In this document: positions 27,017 through 36,245 of the stretch, in pieces | Numbering within the stretch: the first letter of the stretch is position 1 | How the letters are laid out: each line of letters opens with the position of its first letter | NCBI GenBank assembly: GCA_963718065.1 | Contig: CAVQYE010000021.1 | Location: 1-64,000 of the forward strand | From: CAVPGP01 sp963718065 | GTDB lineage: Bacteria; Actinomycetota; Thermoleophilia; Gaiellales; Gaiellaceae | DNA: 64,000 nucleotides | Reading direction: 5' to 3' | Made by a program: the position numbers and the translations under genes | Notes under the pieces: model-generated | What the model saw: the letters and a program-made list of their open reading frames with translations, nothing else | Database searches by the model: none | Told to the model about the DNA's origin: nothing

Positions 27017-29761
27017 TCAGCTCGACCGAAACGTGCGGGCGAGCTCCGTGCGCGAGCGGATGCCGAGCTTCGCGTAGACCCGCGAGAGGTTCGCCTCGAC
27101 CGCGCGGACGCTGACGAAGAGTCGCGAGGCGACCTCCTTGTTCGACAGCCCTTCCGCGACGAGCGCGGCGACGCGACGCTCGGTCTGCGTCAGCTCACCT
27201 GCCGGCGCAGGCCGGCGGCCCGGCAGCCGTGCGAGGTCGGCGCCGGCCTTCTCCGCCCAGCGCGCCGCCCCGAGCGCGTCGAACTCCGTCAACGCGTCGG
27301 TCAGCGACGCCCGTGCCTTCGCCCAGTTGCGCGCGCGACGCTCGACACGACCCTGGACGTGAAGCGTCCGCGCGCGCTCGAACGGCTCCGGCAACTCCGC
27401 GTGCGCGGCGAGCGCGTCGTCGAGTGCGACGCGCGCGGCCACATGGTCGCCGCGCGCGGACGCGACGAGCGCCTCGCACCGGCCGGCCATCGCGCGACAC
27501 CACGGATGCTCGGCGGCCGGCGCGCCACGCAGGGCCGACGCGACCGCGGTGGCGTCGTCGAGCCGGCCGGCGGCGGCATACGCCTCGCCGAGGACGTGCG
27601 GTACGGGGAAGATCGACGGATTGCCGATGCCGACTCGCTGCATCGCCGCCCAGGCCGGCTCGAGCATCGCGATCGCGGCGTCCACGTCGTCCTCGGTCAA
27701 TGCGACGAGACCCAGCACGCCGCGGTAGCCGGTCTCGTACCAGACGTCGTCCATCGCCTGTGTGCGCGCCAGCCCGTCGAGTCCGACGGCGCGGGCGGCG
27801 TCGTGGTCGCCGAGCAGCGCCTGCACGTACGCCAGCGGAAACGACGTGGCCGCGCCGGTCTGCTCGTTTGCGGCCTGCCGGCCGTGCTCCTCGCTGAGTC
27901 TCGCGCTGACGAGCGCAGCCCCCCAGTCTCCGGCTCGCGTCTGCACCTCCGCCAGGTGGCTCCCGGCCATCACCTCGACGGCCTCGACGCCGCGCTCGTC
28001 GCCCGCTGCGATCTCGTCCCGTAGGAGGCGCGCGGCCTCGGCGAACTCGCCCGCGTGCATCCGGACGCACGCGAGCGAGAGGCGCGGTGAGTACGCATTC
28101 GGCGACGCGAAGGTGCCGTCCCAGCGCTCGTACGCGCGGAGTGCGCTCGCGCTGACGCCGAGTCCGCAGACGCTGTCGAGGAACCCGGTCTCCGAAAGCG
28201 CCGCGGTGACCACATCCTCGGCTCCCGCGCGTTCGCCGAGCGCGACCGCCGCCTCGAGGTGCTCACGGGACTCGGCGACGCGCCAGATCGTCATCGTCAT
28301 GTCCGCGAGCTGAAGGTGCACGGTCGCCGCGGCCACGTCGTCCGCTCCGGCGTCCGCAATCGCGAGCGACAGCTCGGAGAGCGCCTCCTCGTAGGACATC
28401 GTCGTCCCGATCGCCGCGGACACGAGAGTCCTGCGTGCCAGCGTGCGCGCCGTGCCGGCGGGCAGCTCGTCGCGGACGGCACGCGCCAGCTCGGCAGCCG
28501 CCTCGACGTCGCCGGCCATCTCGAGCTCCACCGCCGCGCGGGCGCGGCGCCATCCGGCCTCCTCGGCTGCTGTCACGGGCGAGAGCTCGGCCGCCCGCAG
28601 CAGGAAGGAGGCGGCGCCTGCGTGGTCCCCGAGCTCGGAGGCCACGCGTGCAGCGGTCTCGAGCAGCTCCGCCGCCTCGGCACTCGGACCGGTGGCGGCG
28701 CGCGCGACGTGATGGGCTCGCTCGATCGGGCCGGAGCTGACCTCGGCCAGGCGCCCGTGGACGTCGCGGCGCTCGCCGGGGAGCAGCATCTCGTAGGCCG
28801 CGGTGGCGAGCAGCGGGTGCGCGAACGAGAGCGCGTCGTCGTCGCGGAGGAAGATCCCGCTCTCGAGCGCGGCGCGGATCCCGCGTTCCTCGACGCCCGC
28901 CTCGAGGAGGAGCTCGATCGACGGCCGGAGCGCCGCGGATGCGACCGTCACGGCCGCTTGCCCGGCGGGATCGAGCGCGCGGATGCGGTCGACAAGCGTT
29001 TCGCCGAGGGAGGACGGCGTGCCCGCCCCCGGCGCCGGCTGACGGGCCAGCTCCAGCGCGAACATCGAGTTTCCTCCCGACACCCGCGCAATCAGCTCGA
29101 CGCGCGGCCGGGGCAGGTCGACGCCGAGCGCCTCGCGGAGCATCGCCCCGAGCTCTGTCGGCGTGAGCGGCCCGACCTCGATCCGCCGCACGGGCTGCTC
29201 CCAGCTCTCGAGTCCGAGCAGGGAGCCGATCGGCGCGACAACTCGGGCGCGGCGCGAGAGGAGGACGCGCAGCGGCGCCGATCTGAGCCGGCGAAACGCG
29301 AAGGTCAGCACGGCGGCCGTGGGGGCATCGAGCCACTGCACGTCGTCGATGGCGACGACGAGCCGCGCGCCGGAGAGGAGTTGCACGGCCGCTCGGCCGA
29401 GCGCGTGCTGGTCGAACGGCTCCGCCGACTCGCTCTGCGCGAGTGCGGCACCGACGGCGGCCCGCTGCCGCGAAGGAAGCGCGCCGATCGCCTCGTCCGG
29501 CACGCCGGCGAGCAGGTCCGCCAGCGCCGCGTATGGAAGCCTCGTCTCGCTCTCCGACGGCTGCGCGACGAGCGTCTGCAACCCGCGCTCCCGCGCGCGC
29601 CGAACGCCCGCGCGCCAGATCGTGGTCTTGCCGATCCCTGCCTCGCCGTCGAGCAGGACGGCCGCAGCCGGGCCCTCGTACCCGAGGAGCTGATCGATCG
29701 CGTCGAGCTCCGCCCGCCGACCGACGATCGCGGCGTGCTCACCGTCGCTCCGCCCTCCCAC
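27017..29761 (-). CDS. LuxR-family LAL-type ATPase regulator
   Basis: A 914-residue large ATP-binding LuxR regulator. The N-terminal AAA/NACHT-like ATPase has Walker A GEAGIGKTT near residues 40-48 and Walker B LVVAIDDVQWLD. A long TPR-like helical middle follows. The C-terminal LuxR helix-turn-helix is LTQTERRVAALVAEGLSNKE and SVRAVEANLSRVYAKLGIRS. GTG start at 29761. It is an activator by family; the downstream DUF4242 and HYR genes on the same strand are possible targets. Confidence 0.9.
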   Translation of the reverse strand: MGGRSDGEHAAIVGRRAELDAIDQLLGYEGPAAAVLLDGEAGIGKTTIWRAGVRRARERGLQTLVAQPSESETRLPYAALADLLAGVPDEAIGALPSRQRAAVGAALAQSESAEPFDQHALGRAAVQLLSGARLVVAIDDVQWLDAPTAAVLTFAFRRLRSAPLRVLLSRRARVVAPIGSLLGLESWEQPVRRIEVGPLTPTELGAMLREALGVDLPRPRVELIARVSGGNSMFALELARQPAPGAGTPSSLGETLVDRIRALDPAGQAAVTVASAALRPSIELLLEAGVEERGIRAALESGIFLRDDDALSFAHPLLATAAYEMLLPGERRDVHGRLAEVSSGPIERAHHVARAATGPSAEAAELLETAARVASELGDHAGAASFLLRAAELSPVTAAEEAGWRRARAAVELEMAGDVEAAAELARAVRDELPAGTARTLARRTLVSAAIGTTMSYEEALSELSLAIADAGADDVAAATVHLQLADMTMTIWRVAESREHLEAAVALGERAGAEDVVTAALSETGFLDSVCGLGVSASALRAYERWDGTFASPNAYSPRLSLACVRMHAGEFAEAARLLRDEIAAGDERGVEAVEVMAGSHLAEVQTRAGDWGAALVSARLSEEHGRQAANEQTGAATSFPLAYVQALLGDHDAARAVGLDGLARTQAMDDVWYETGYRGVLGLVALTEDDVDAAIAMLEPAWAAMQRVGIGNPSIFPVPHVLGEAYAAAGRLDDATAVASALRGAPAAEHPWCRAMAGRCEALVASARGDHVAARVALDDALAAHAELPEPFERARTLHVQGRVERRARNWAKARASLTDALTEFDALGAARWAEKAGADLARLPGRRPAPAGELTQTERRVAALVAEGLSNKEVASRLFVSVRAVEANLSRVYAKLGIRSRTELARTFRSS

Positions 29762-29834
29762 GAGCTCACTCTAAGCGGCGTATCCGCGGAAGAGAACCCC
29801 GCCCGCCCGCGCTGAGCGAGCGAGCGCTGTCGGC

Positions 29835-30426
29835 TTACGAGGCGGGCCGGTACGTGCAGAGCAGGACGCCGGTCGCAGCCGTCACGCAGCTGACGAGCTC
29901 CAGCGGCTGCGCGGCGCCGTCCTCGGGGAAGATCCGCTTGCCGCCGCCGAGCAGGATCGGCTCGATCATGAGGTTGAGCTCGTCGACGAGTCCTTCTGTG
30001 AGCAGCGTCCGCACGAGGCTGGCGCTGCCCCAGACCAGGATGTCGCCGCCTTCGCGGTCACGGAGCGCGGCGATGTCCGCGACGGCGCGCTCTCGCCGAC
30101 AGCAACGTCGTGTTGTTCCACGTCAGGTCGTCCTCGGTCAGCGTCCGGGAGACGACGTACTTGCGGATCGCGTTCATCTGGTCCGCGTACGGGTCGCCGG
30201 CCCGGCCGGGCCACGCGGCGGCCATCCCCTGCCACGTGCGCCGGCCGAACAGCAGCGCCTCGGCGTTGGCCATGCCGGCGCCGATCGCCGGCCCCATCAC
30301 CTCGAGGTCGAAGTAGGGATGCGACCAGCCGCCGTGGGCGAAGCCGCCGTCGGTGTCCTCGTCCGGACCGCCCGGTGCCTGCACCACGCCGTCGACGCTC
30401 ATGAACTCGTTCACCACGACTCGCAT
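29835..30426 (-). CDS. RibD C-terminal/dihydrofolate-reductase-like protein, one frameshift
   Basis: About 196 residues after correction, in the YwjB/YyaP group of small reductases. First part: MRVVVNEFMSVDGVVQAPGG, EALLFGRRTWQGMAAAWP, KYVVSRTLTEDDLTW. A +1 slip lies around 30086-30097. The restored frame reads ADIAALRDREGGDILVWGSA, SLVRTLLTEGLVDELNLMIE, PILLGGGKRIFPEDG and stops at TAA 29835-29837. ATG 30426 follows GGAG. The DHFR-like fold is clear; the physiological substrate in this group is unknown. Confidence 0.78.
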
Positions 30427-30500
30427 CGCTCGCTCCTTCGTCTCGGGGTTGTCCATTAGACGGGATCGAGTGCGGGAAGTCATCGTGCCAAGATGAAGCC

Positions 30501-32246
30501 GTGACCGGCACCTCCCCACCCGCCGCGTCGGGCCTCGGCCGCTACGTCACCGTCCTGCAGGGGATACGGCCGGTGAAGAGGTCGCTGGTGTCCAGCGACG
30601 TCGTGGCGGGTGTGACGCTGGCGGCGCTCGCGATCCCCGAGGTGATGGGGTACACGAAGATCTCGGGGACGCCGGTGATCACCGGTCTCTACACGATCTT
30701 GCTGCCGGCGGTCGTGTTCGCGGTCTTCGGCTCGTCGCGGCACCTCGTCGTCGGCGGCGATTCGGCAACCGCGGCGATCATGTACGCGGGCATCGCCGGC
30801 CTCGGCATCTCGGGGCTGCAGCCAGGGACAAACGAATGGCTTGCCTACGCGAGCCTGGCCGCACTGATCACCGGCGGCCTCCTGGTCCTCGCGCGACTTG
30901 CGCGGCTCGGGTTCCTCGCGGACTTCATCTCGCGCACGGTGCTCGTCGGGTTCCTCACCGGTGTGGGCATCCAGGTCGCCATGGGTCAGCTCGCGGGCAT
31001 GCTCGGCGTGCCGTCGCCGAGAGTCGACCTCGACCAGGTCAGCGGCACCGTGGTCAAGTTCTGGGACACGCTCAAGGAGATCCCGGACACCTCGCTCGCG
31101 ACACTCGCTGTCTCGCTGGCGGTGATCGCGACGCTGATCGTGTTCGAGAAGTGGATCGCGATCATTCCCGGCGGGCTCGTGGCGGTCGTGGGAGCGATCG
31201 CGATCAGCTGGGGATTCGACCTCGAGGCGCACGGCGTCTCGACTCTCGGCAAGGTGCCGAGCGGTTTGCCCTCGATCCGGCTGCCGAACGGTGTGGGCTG
31301 GAATGACGTCGGACCGCTGTTCGCGACCTGCGCCTCCATGTTCCTCGTGATCATCGCGCAGAGCGCGGCCACGTCGCGTGCCTACGCCGTCAAGTACAAG
31401 GAGCAGTTCGAGGAGAACACCGACATCGTCGGTCTCAGCCTCGCGAACCTCGCCGCCGGGATCAGCAGCACCTTCGTGGTCAACGGGAGCCCAACGAAGA
31501 GCAAGATGGCAGAGGAGGCAAAGGCGACGAGCCAGGTCGCGATGCTGGCGATGGCAGCGACGACGGCGATCGTCCTGCTCTTCCTGACGAAGCCTCTCCA
31601 GTACATGCCGAACGCCGTCCTCGCCGCGGTCGTCTTCGTCATCGGCATCAAGCTGATCGACCGGCGGCACATGAAAGAGATCTACGACGTGCGCCGCGTC
31701 GAGTTCTGGATCGCCGCGATCACCGCGACCGTCGTAGTCGTCGTCGGCGTCGAGCAGGGGGTGATCCTCGCGATCGTCCTCTCACTGCTCGACCACGTGA
31801 AGCGCCACTACGACCCGCGCGACTCGGTCGTGACCGGAAGACACAACGGCGAACTGATGACGGTCACCCCGGCCGCCGCGACCCCCTTCGAGCCCGGGCT
31901 CGTCGTGTACCGCTTCGGCGTCGGCCTCTTCTTCGCGAATGCCTCGCGGTTCGCCCAGGCGGTGATCGCTCTGGTCGACGTGCCCGAGCCCCCACGCTGG
32001 CTCGTCCTGCTCGCCGACGGGATCGACGACGTCGACTACACGGGCGGCAAGACGCTCTCCGAGCTCGCAGACCAGCTCGAGCAACGGGGAGTGGTCCTGG
32101 CCGTCGCGAGGGCGCGCACAGCGGTTGTCGCCGAGCTCGACCGGTTCGGAGTGACAGACAGGATCGGCCGGGAGCACATCTTCGGATCGCTCGACCAGGC
32201 GATCGCCGCCTTCCGCGCCGACAAACCCGCGCACCCGGGATCATGA
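30501..32246 (+). CDS. SulP-family anion transporter with STAS domain
   Basis: A 581-residue SLC26/SulP transporter. Early motifs SSDVVAGVTLAALAIPEVMG and KISGTPVITGLYTILLPAVV, then VGGDSATAAIMYAGI, fit the family; the seven-plus-seven helix core spans residues 25-430. Residues 440-560 are a cytoplasmic STAS domain. Substrate could be sulfate, bicarbonate or another anion. GTG start at 30501; divergent from the RibD-like gene. The next gene starts 7 bp after its stop. Confidence 0.9.
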   Translation: MTGTSPPAASGLGRYVTVLQGIRPVKRSLVSSDVVAGVTLAALAIPEVMGYTKISGTPVITGLYTILLPAVVFAVFGSSRHLVVGGDSATAAIMYAGIAGLGISGLQPGTNEWLAYASLAALITGGLLVLARLARLGFLADFISRTVLVGFLTGVGIQVAMGQLAGMLGVPSPRVDLDQVSGTVVKFWDTLKEIPDTSLATLAVSLAVIATLIVFEKWIAIIPGGLVAVVGAIAISWGFDLEAHGVSTLGKVPSGLPSIRLPNGVGWNDVGPLFATCASMFLVIIAQSAATSRAYAVKYKEQFEENTDIVGLSLANLAAGISSTFVVNGSPTKSKMAEEAKATSQVAMLAMAATTAIVLLFLTKPLQYMPNAVLAAVVFVIGIKLIDRRHMKEIYDVRRVEFWIAAITATVVVVVGVEQGVILAIVLSLLDHVKRHYDPRDSVVTGRHNGELMTVTPAAATPFEPGLVVYRFGVGLFFANASRFAQAVIALVDVPEPPRWLVLLADGIDDVDYTGGKTLSELADQLEQRGVVLAVARARTAVVAELDRFGVTDRIGREHIFGSLDQAIAAFRADKPAHPGS

Positions 32247-32253
32247 TCGCCGG

Positions 32254-33204
32254 ATGACCGCCTTCGACCATTTTCGGACGCCCTCGCCCGGCGGAGCCGA
32301 ATGGCTCAACTCGGCGCCACTCGGCCCCGCCCAGTTGCAAGGCCACGTCGTCGTCGTCGACTTCTGGACGCTGACCTGCATCAACTGGCTGCGCACGGAG
32401 CCGTTCGTCCGGGCGTGGTCGCAGGCCTACCGAGGCGACGGGCTGGTCGTCATCGGCGTCCACACGCCCGAGTTCTCGTTCGAGCACGAGCTCGACCGCG
32501 TCCGGCAGGCGACCGCGGACCGAGGGATCGACTACCCCGTCGTCATCGACAACGACTACTCGATCTGGACCGCCTTCGACAACCACTACTGGCCGGCCCT
32601 CTACTTCGTCGACCAGGACGGGGTCATCCACGACCAGCACTTCGGCGAAGGTCGCTACGAGCAATCGGAACGCATCATCCAGCGGCTGCTCGGCATCGAG
32701 CGCGAGCTCGTCCCCGTCGAAGGGATCGGCGTCGAGGCGGAGGCCGACTGGGACAACCTGCGGACCCCCGAGGCCTATCTTGGCTACACGCGCGCCGAGC
32801 ACTTCGCCTCGCCGGACGGCGCCGCGTTGGACGAGCGCCGCGCCTACAAGCTCCCCGGGCGCTTGCGCTTCAACCACTGGGCCCTCGGCGGCGAGTGGAC
32901 GATCGAGCGCGAGAAGGTCGTGCTCGAGCAGGCCGGCGGCAGCATCGCCTATCGCTTCCACGCCCGCGACGCGCACCTCGTACTGTCTCCCGGAGCGCGA
33001 GAGCCGATTCCCTTCCGCGTGCTCCTCGACGGTCAGGCTCCCGGCCCGTCGCACGGCGAAGACACCGACGCGGACGGAAACGGCGTGCTCCAACACGGTC
33101 GCCTCTACCAGCTCGTCCGCCAGCACGATGCGATCCGCGAGCGGACGCTGGAGATCACGTTCCTCGAGGCCGGAGCCGAGGCGTACGCGTTCACGTTTGG
33201 GTAG
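32254..33204 (+). CDS. Thioredoxin-fold protein, DipZ C-terminal type
   Basis: A 316-residue soluble protein with a redoxin domain (residues 25-140: VVVVDFWTLTCINWLRTEPF, VIGVHTPEFSFEHELDRV, WPALYFVDQDGVIH) and the second beta-rich domain found at the C-terminus of DipZ proteins (residues 165-316). The active site reads CINW rather than CxxC, so only one cysteine remains; peroxidase-like or thiol-binding chemistry is possible but disulfide exchange by a CxxC is not. No signal peptide is seen. Likely co-transcribed with sulP. Confidence 0.8.
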   Translation: MTAFDHFRTPSPGGAEWLNSAPLGPAQLQGHVVVVDFWTLTCINWLRTEPFVRAWSQAYRGDGLVVIGVHTPEFSFEHELDRVRQATADRGIDYPVVIDNDYSIWTAFDNHYWPALYFVDQDGVIHDQHFGEGRYEQSERIIQRLLGIERELVPVEGIGVEAEADWDNLRTPEAYLGYTRAEHFASPDGAALDERRAYKLPGRLRFNHWALGGEWTIEREKVVLEQAGGSIAYRFHARDAHLVLSPGAREPIPFRVLLDGQAPGPSHGEDTDADGNGVLQHGRLYQLVRQHDAIRERTLEITFLEAGAEAYAFTFG

Positions 33205-33235
33205 CGCACTGCGAATGGGCGAAATGCAGGCGCTT

Positions 33236-33315
33236 TTTGGCGCCAACGGTGCCGTGCCCGGAAGGTAAGTAGTTCCCCGAGACGCGGTTCAGCGGGCCCA
33301 CGGATAGGCGCCAAA
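33236..33315 (+). ncRNA. Putative structured 5' leader
   Basis: The 157-bp gap before the 2TM gene holds a nested fold. TTTGGCGCC (33236-33244) pairs perfectly with GGCGCCAAA (33307-33315). Inside, CCGTGCCCG pairs with CGGGcCCACGG (short bulge), and GGAA/TTCC plus a CCG/CGG hairpin sit within. The start codon is 46 bp further on behind AAGGAGG. It matches no riboswitch class I can recognise (not TPP, FMN, cobalamin, glycine or c-di-GMP-I). Novel leader or chance structure remain open. Confidence 0.4.
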
Positions 33316-33361
33316 CGCCGGAGGGCGATGCTCCAGGCGATCTCGGAAGGAGGTGTTCACC

Positions 33362-34033
33362 GTGCCTACTGAGATGCTCGCGAAGCCCGAGCAGCGGGTT
33401 TCGCCGTCTGCGTATGCACCCGCCGAGGACGCGGATCTTCGGTCGGCGACGGAACGTCAGGCCAAGCGCGTGCGCTGGATGAAGACGAACGTTGCAGCAT
33501 GGGGTCTGGGCACGATCCTGCTGACGACAGCGTGGATCGTCCACGAGTGGCAGGCGAACGGCGCGTTCGCGCGCTTCGCCCACGAAGGGAACCCCGGCGA
33601 CTGGAACCCGACGCTTTGGGCGGTCGCGGTCCTCGTCTGGGGGCTCGTCGTCGGAATCATGGCGCTCCGGGTGCACTTCGAGCGGCCGGCGCCGGCGGCG
33701 CAGGTCGATCGTGAGGTCGAGCGATTGCAGCACAGCCTCGCGGAGGACGGCCCGGGCGACGCTGCGCTACGGCGTCTCGCACGCGCGCGGCTCGAACGCC
33801 TGAGTCGGCTGAAGTCCAACGTTGCCGCCTGGCTGCTCGGGATGGTCGTGCTGGCGCCGGTGAACGTGTTGCTCGAGTGGCAGGACAATGGCGGGTTCCA
33901 GCGATTCAGCAGGAGCAGCCAGCCCGGCAGCTGGGATCCGTGGCTTCTCTTCGCCGGCGGGATCTGGGCTGCCGTCATCGTCGTCTTCTACGCGCTGCCG
34001 GTGTACCTCGAACGACGGAAGACGGAAAGCTGA
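33362..34033 (+). CDS. Duplicated 2TM-domain membrane protein
   Basis: 223 residues from GTG 33362, eight bases after an excellent AAGGAGG. The protein is an internal duplication. Residues 35-105 (KTNVAAWGLGTILLTTAW, HEWQANGAFARFAHEG) and 145-220 (KSNVAAWLLGMVVLAPVN, LEWQDNGGFQRFSR) align over their whole length, each with two helices as in the 2TM family. A charged linker of about 40 residues joins them. First gene of a seven-gene operon reaching 40358. Confidence 0.7.
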   Translation: MPTEMLAKPEQRVSPSAYAPAEDADLRSATERQAKRVRWMKTNVAAWGLGTILLTTAWIVHEWQANGAFARFAHEGNPGDWNPTLWAVAVLVWGLVVGIMALRVHFERPAPAAQVDREVERLQHSLAEDGPGDAALRRLARARLERLSRLKSNVAAWLLGMVVLAPVNVLLEWQDNGGFQRFSRSSQPGSWDPWLLFAGGIWAAVIVVFYALPVYLERRKTES

Positions 34034-34054
34034 ACGCGGAGGAGGGTTGGCAGC

Positions 34055-34501
34055 ATGGAGCAGTTCGAAGGGAAGTACCTCAGCCTGACGAGCTTCAGGC
34101 GCGACGGCTCAGGCGTCGCAACTCCCGTGTGGTTCGTGGCCGACAACGGCCATCTTGTCGTCGAGACGGATGCGGACTCGTACAAGGCGAAGCGGATCCG
34201 CCGCGACCCACATGTCCGTATCGCCGTGTGCGACGCGCGCGGTCGACCGCGCGGCGAGGCCGTTGACGCGGCGGCCAGAATCCTCCCGGACAGCGAGCGT
34301 GAGCGCGTCGAGCGGCTGCTCGCCCGGAAGTACCGGATCGACCGGTTCACAGTGCTCCCGCTCTACCGGCTTGTGATGCGCCTTCGTGGCCGTCGCTCGC
34401 CGACGCGCGCGGTCCCGGTGGCGATCGCAATCGCACCGAAAGAGGACACCGAACCATCGCCGAGCGCACCCGATCCACGGGGAATGACAGGCGCGAGATG
34501 A
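34055..34501 (+). CDS. PPOX-class (F420/FMN split-barrel) oxidoreductase
   Basis: A 148-residue split-barrel flavin/deazaflavin-binding protein. The segments GKYLSLTSFRRDGSGVATPV, YKAKRIRRDPHVRIAVCDAR and AARILPDSERERVERLLARK follow the PPOX-class F420-dependent family. The C-terminal 30 residues are a Pro/Ser-rich tail. It starts 21 bp after the 2TM gene and its stop overlaps an ATG at 34498. Confidence 0.82.
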   Translation: MEQFEGKYLSLTSFRRDGSGVATPVWFVADNGHLVVETDADSYKAKRIRRDPHVRIAVCDARGRPRGEAVDAAARILPDSERERVERLLARKYRIDRFTVLPLYRLVMRLRGRRSPTRAVPVAIAIAPKEDTEPSPSAPDPRGMTGAR

Positions 34502-34524
34502 GCGACGCACTGAAGGGAGGCGAG

Positions 34525-35514
34525 ATGCCGACAACGTCACACGCTGTCGAACCGAAGGCCGCGTTGCCGGTCGGCGAAGAGCCGGTCGTTTGCACGGAGC
34601 ATCTGAGCAAGCGGTTCGGGGACGTCGTCGCGGTGAACGATCTGTCGTTCGCACTCGAGCGCGGAACGGTAACGGGCTTTCTCGGCCCGAACGGCGCCGG
34701 GAAGACAACGACGCTGCGGATGTTGCTTCATCTCGTGCAGCCGACGGCCGGGCGTGCGCTCGTCTTCGGCCGTCGCTATCAGGATCTGGAGCGCCCGGCC
34801 GCGCAGGTGGGAGCAGTGCTCGAAGCGGCCGACTTCCACCCCGGCCGCTCCGGCCGCGACCATCTGTTCGCCCTCGCGCTCGCTCTCGGGGCGGAGACGC
34901 ACGGCGATAGCTGGTTCGTTGGCCGGGAGCGCGCTGCAGCCAAGCGTGTCGACGCGGTGCTCGACCTGGTCGAGCTCGGCGCCGCCGGCCGCCGCCGTGT
35001 CGGCGGCTACTCGCTCGGGATGCGGCAGCGGCTCGGCCTTGCGAGCGCGCTGCTCGGCGATCCCGAGTTGTTGATCCTCGACGAGCCTGCGAACGGGCTC
35101 GATCCGGAGGGGGTCCGGTGGCTTCGCGACTTCTTGCGCTCGTTCGCGGCGGAGGGAAAGACGGTCCTTGTCTCGAGCCATGTGCTGGCCGAGGTCGCAC
35201 AGACGGTCGACGAGGTCGTGATCATCAACAAGGGCAGGCTCGTGACCTTCGCGCCGCTCGCGCAGCTGACCGCGCACCTCACCGACACCGTCCGCGTGCG
35301 CGCCCCGGCCGCGCACCGCCTGCACAGGGAGCTCGAGGCGGAGGGCATCCGGTCGACGCTGCTCGACGGCAATGAGCTGCTGGTCGAGAGCGTCCCGAGC
35401 GCCCGCGTCGGCGAGATCGCCTTCCACGCGGGCATGCCGCTGCACGAACTGGTGCCGGAATCGCCGAGTCTCGAGGACGTCTTCCTCGAGCTGACCGCAG
35501 AGGAGCCGTCATGA
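34525..35514 (+). CDS. ABC transporter ATP-binding protein
   Basis: 329 residues from ATG 34525, with AAGGGAGG just upstream; the in-frame ATG 34498, overlapping the previous stop, would add nine residues. Walker A is GPNGAGKTTTLRM, the signature YSLGMRQRLGLASALLG and the Walker B LLILDEPANGLDPEG. The C-terminal regulatory region is the length usual for bacitracin/lantibiotic-type exporters. Its TGA overlaps the ATG of the permease. Confidence 0.9.
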   Translation: MPTTSHAVEPKAALPVGEEPVVCTEHLSKRFGDVVAVNDLSFALERGTVTGFLGPNGAGKTTTLRMLLHLVQPTAGRALVFGRRYQDLERPAAQVGAVLEAADFHPGRSGRDHLFALALALGAETHGDSWFVGRERAAAKRVDAVLDLVELGAAGRRRVGGYSLGMRQRLGLASALLGDPELLILDEPANGLDPEGVRWLRDFLRSFAAEGKTVLVSSHVLAEVAQTVDEVVIINKGRLVTFAPLAQLTAHLTDTVRVRAPAAHRLHRELEAEGIRSTLLDGNELLVESVPSARVGEIAFHAGMPLHELVPESPSLEDVFLELTAEEPS

Positions 35515-36245
35515 CCGACCAACTGCTCTCAGAGCTACGCAAGATGCGCTCGACGCGTACGAATCTCGGTTTGCTCGGCGGGATGGTCGGGCTCATCCTG
35601 TTGACCGTCCTGCTCAACGGTTTCGTCCCGAAACCGCACGAGCTCGCGTCGAGCGACAACCAGTATGCGCTCCTTTCCGCCGGCACCGCCGCCGCGTTGT
35701 TCGCCGCGCTGATCGGCGTGATGGCGATCACGAGCGAGTTCCGGCACGGCACCATTCGGCCGACGTTCGTCGTCACGCCACACCGGATCCGCGTCGTCGC
35801 CGCCAAGGTGACCGCGAGCCTGATGATGGGCGCCCTCTTCGGGCTGGCCGCGATCGGGCTCTCCTTCGGCGTCGGCTTCGCGATCCTGTCGATGCGCGAC
35901 ATCTCATTCGAGCTCGGGACGAGCCACGTGCTCTGGCTGGTGCTCGGCACACCCGCGATGACCGCGGCGTGGGCGGCAATCGGCGTCGGGCTCGGCGCAG
36001 TGATACGGAACCAGGTCTTCGCCGTGATCGGACTGATCGTGTGGGCGATGGTGATCGACAACCTCCTGCGCGCGCTCGTCCCGTCCATAGGCGGCTACAC
36101 GCCTGTCGGGGCCAGCGCCGCGCTCGTTGCCGACCCGGCCGACTACGTCCTCGCGGCGGGGGCAGGCGGGCTGCTCCTGCTCGGCTACGTGGCCGCCTTT
36201 GTTCTCGCCGGCTCGTTGCTCGTCGCGCGCCGGGACGTTACGTGA
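35511..36245 (+). CDS. ABC-2 type permease
   Basis: 244 residues, six predicted helices. The cytoplasmic ITSEFRHGTIRPTFVVTPHR is the ABC-2 hallmark. It is coupled on both sides (ATGA with the upstream ATPase, GTGA with the next ATPase). Partner of the ATPase at 34525; substrate unknown. Confidence 0.87.
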   Translation: MTDQLLSELRKMRSTRTNLGLLGGMVGLILLTVLLNGFVPKPHELASSDNQYALLSAGTAAALFAALIGVMAITSEFRHGTIRPTFVVTPHRIRVVAAKVTASLMMGALFGLAAIGLSFGVGFAILSMRDISFELGTSHVLWLVLGTPAMTAAWAAIGVGLGAVIRNQVFAVIGLIVWAMVIDNLLRALVPSIGGYTPVGASAALVADPADYVLAAGAGGLLLLGYVAAFVLAGSLLVARRDVT

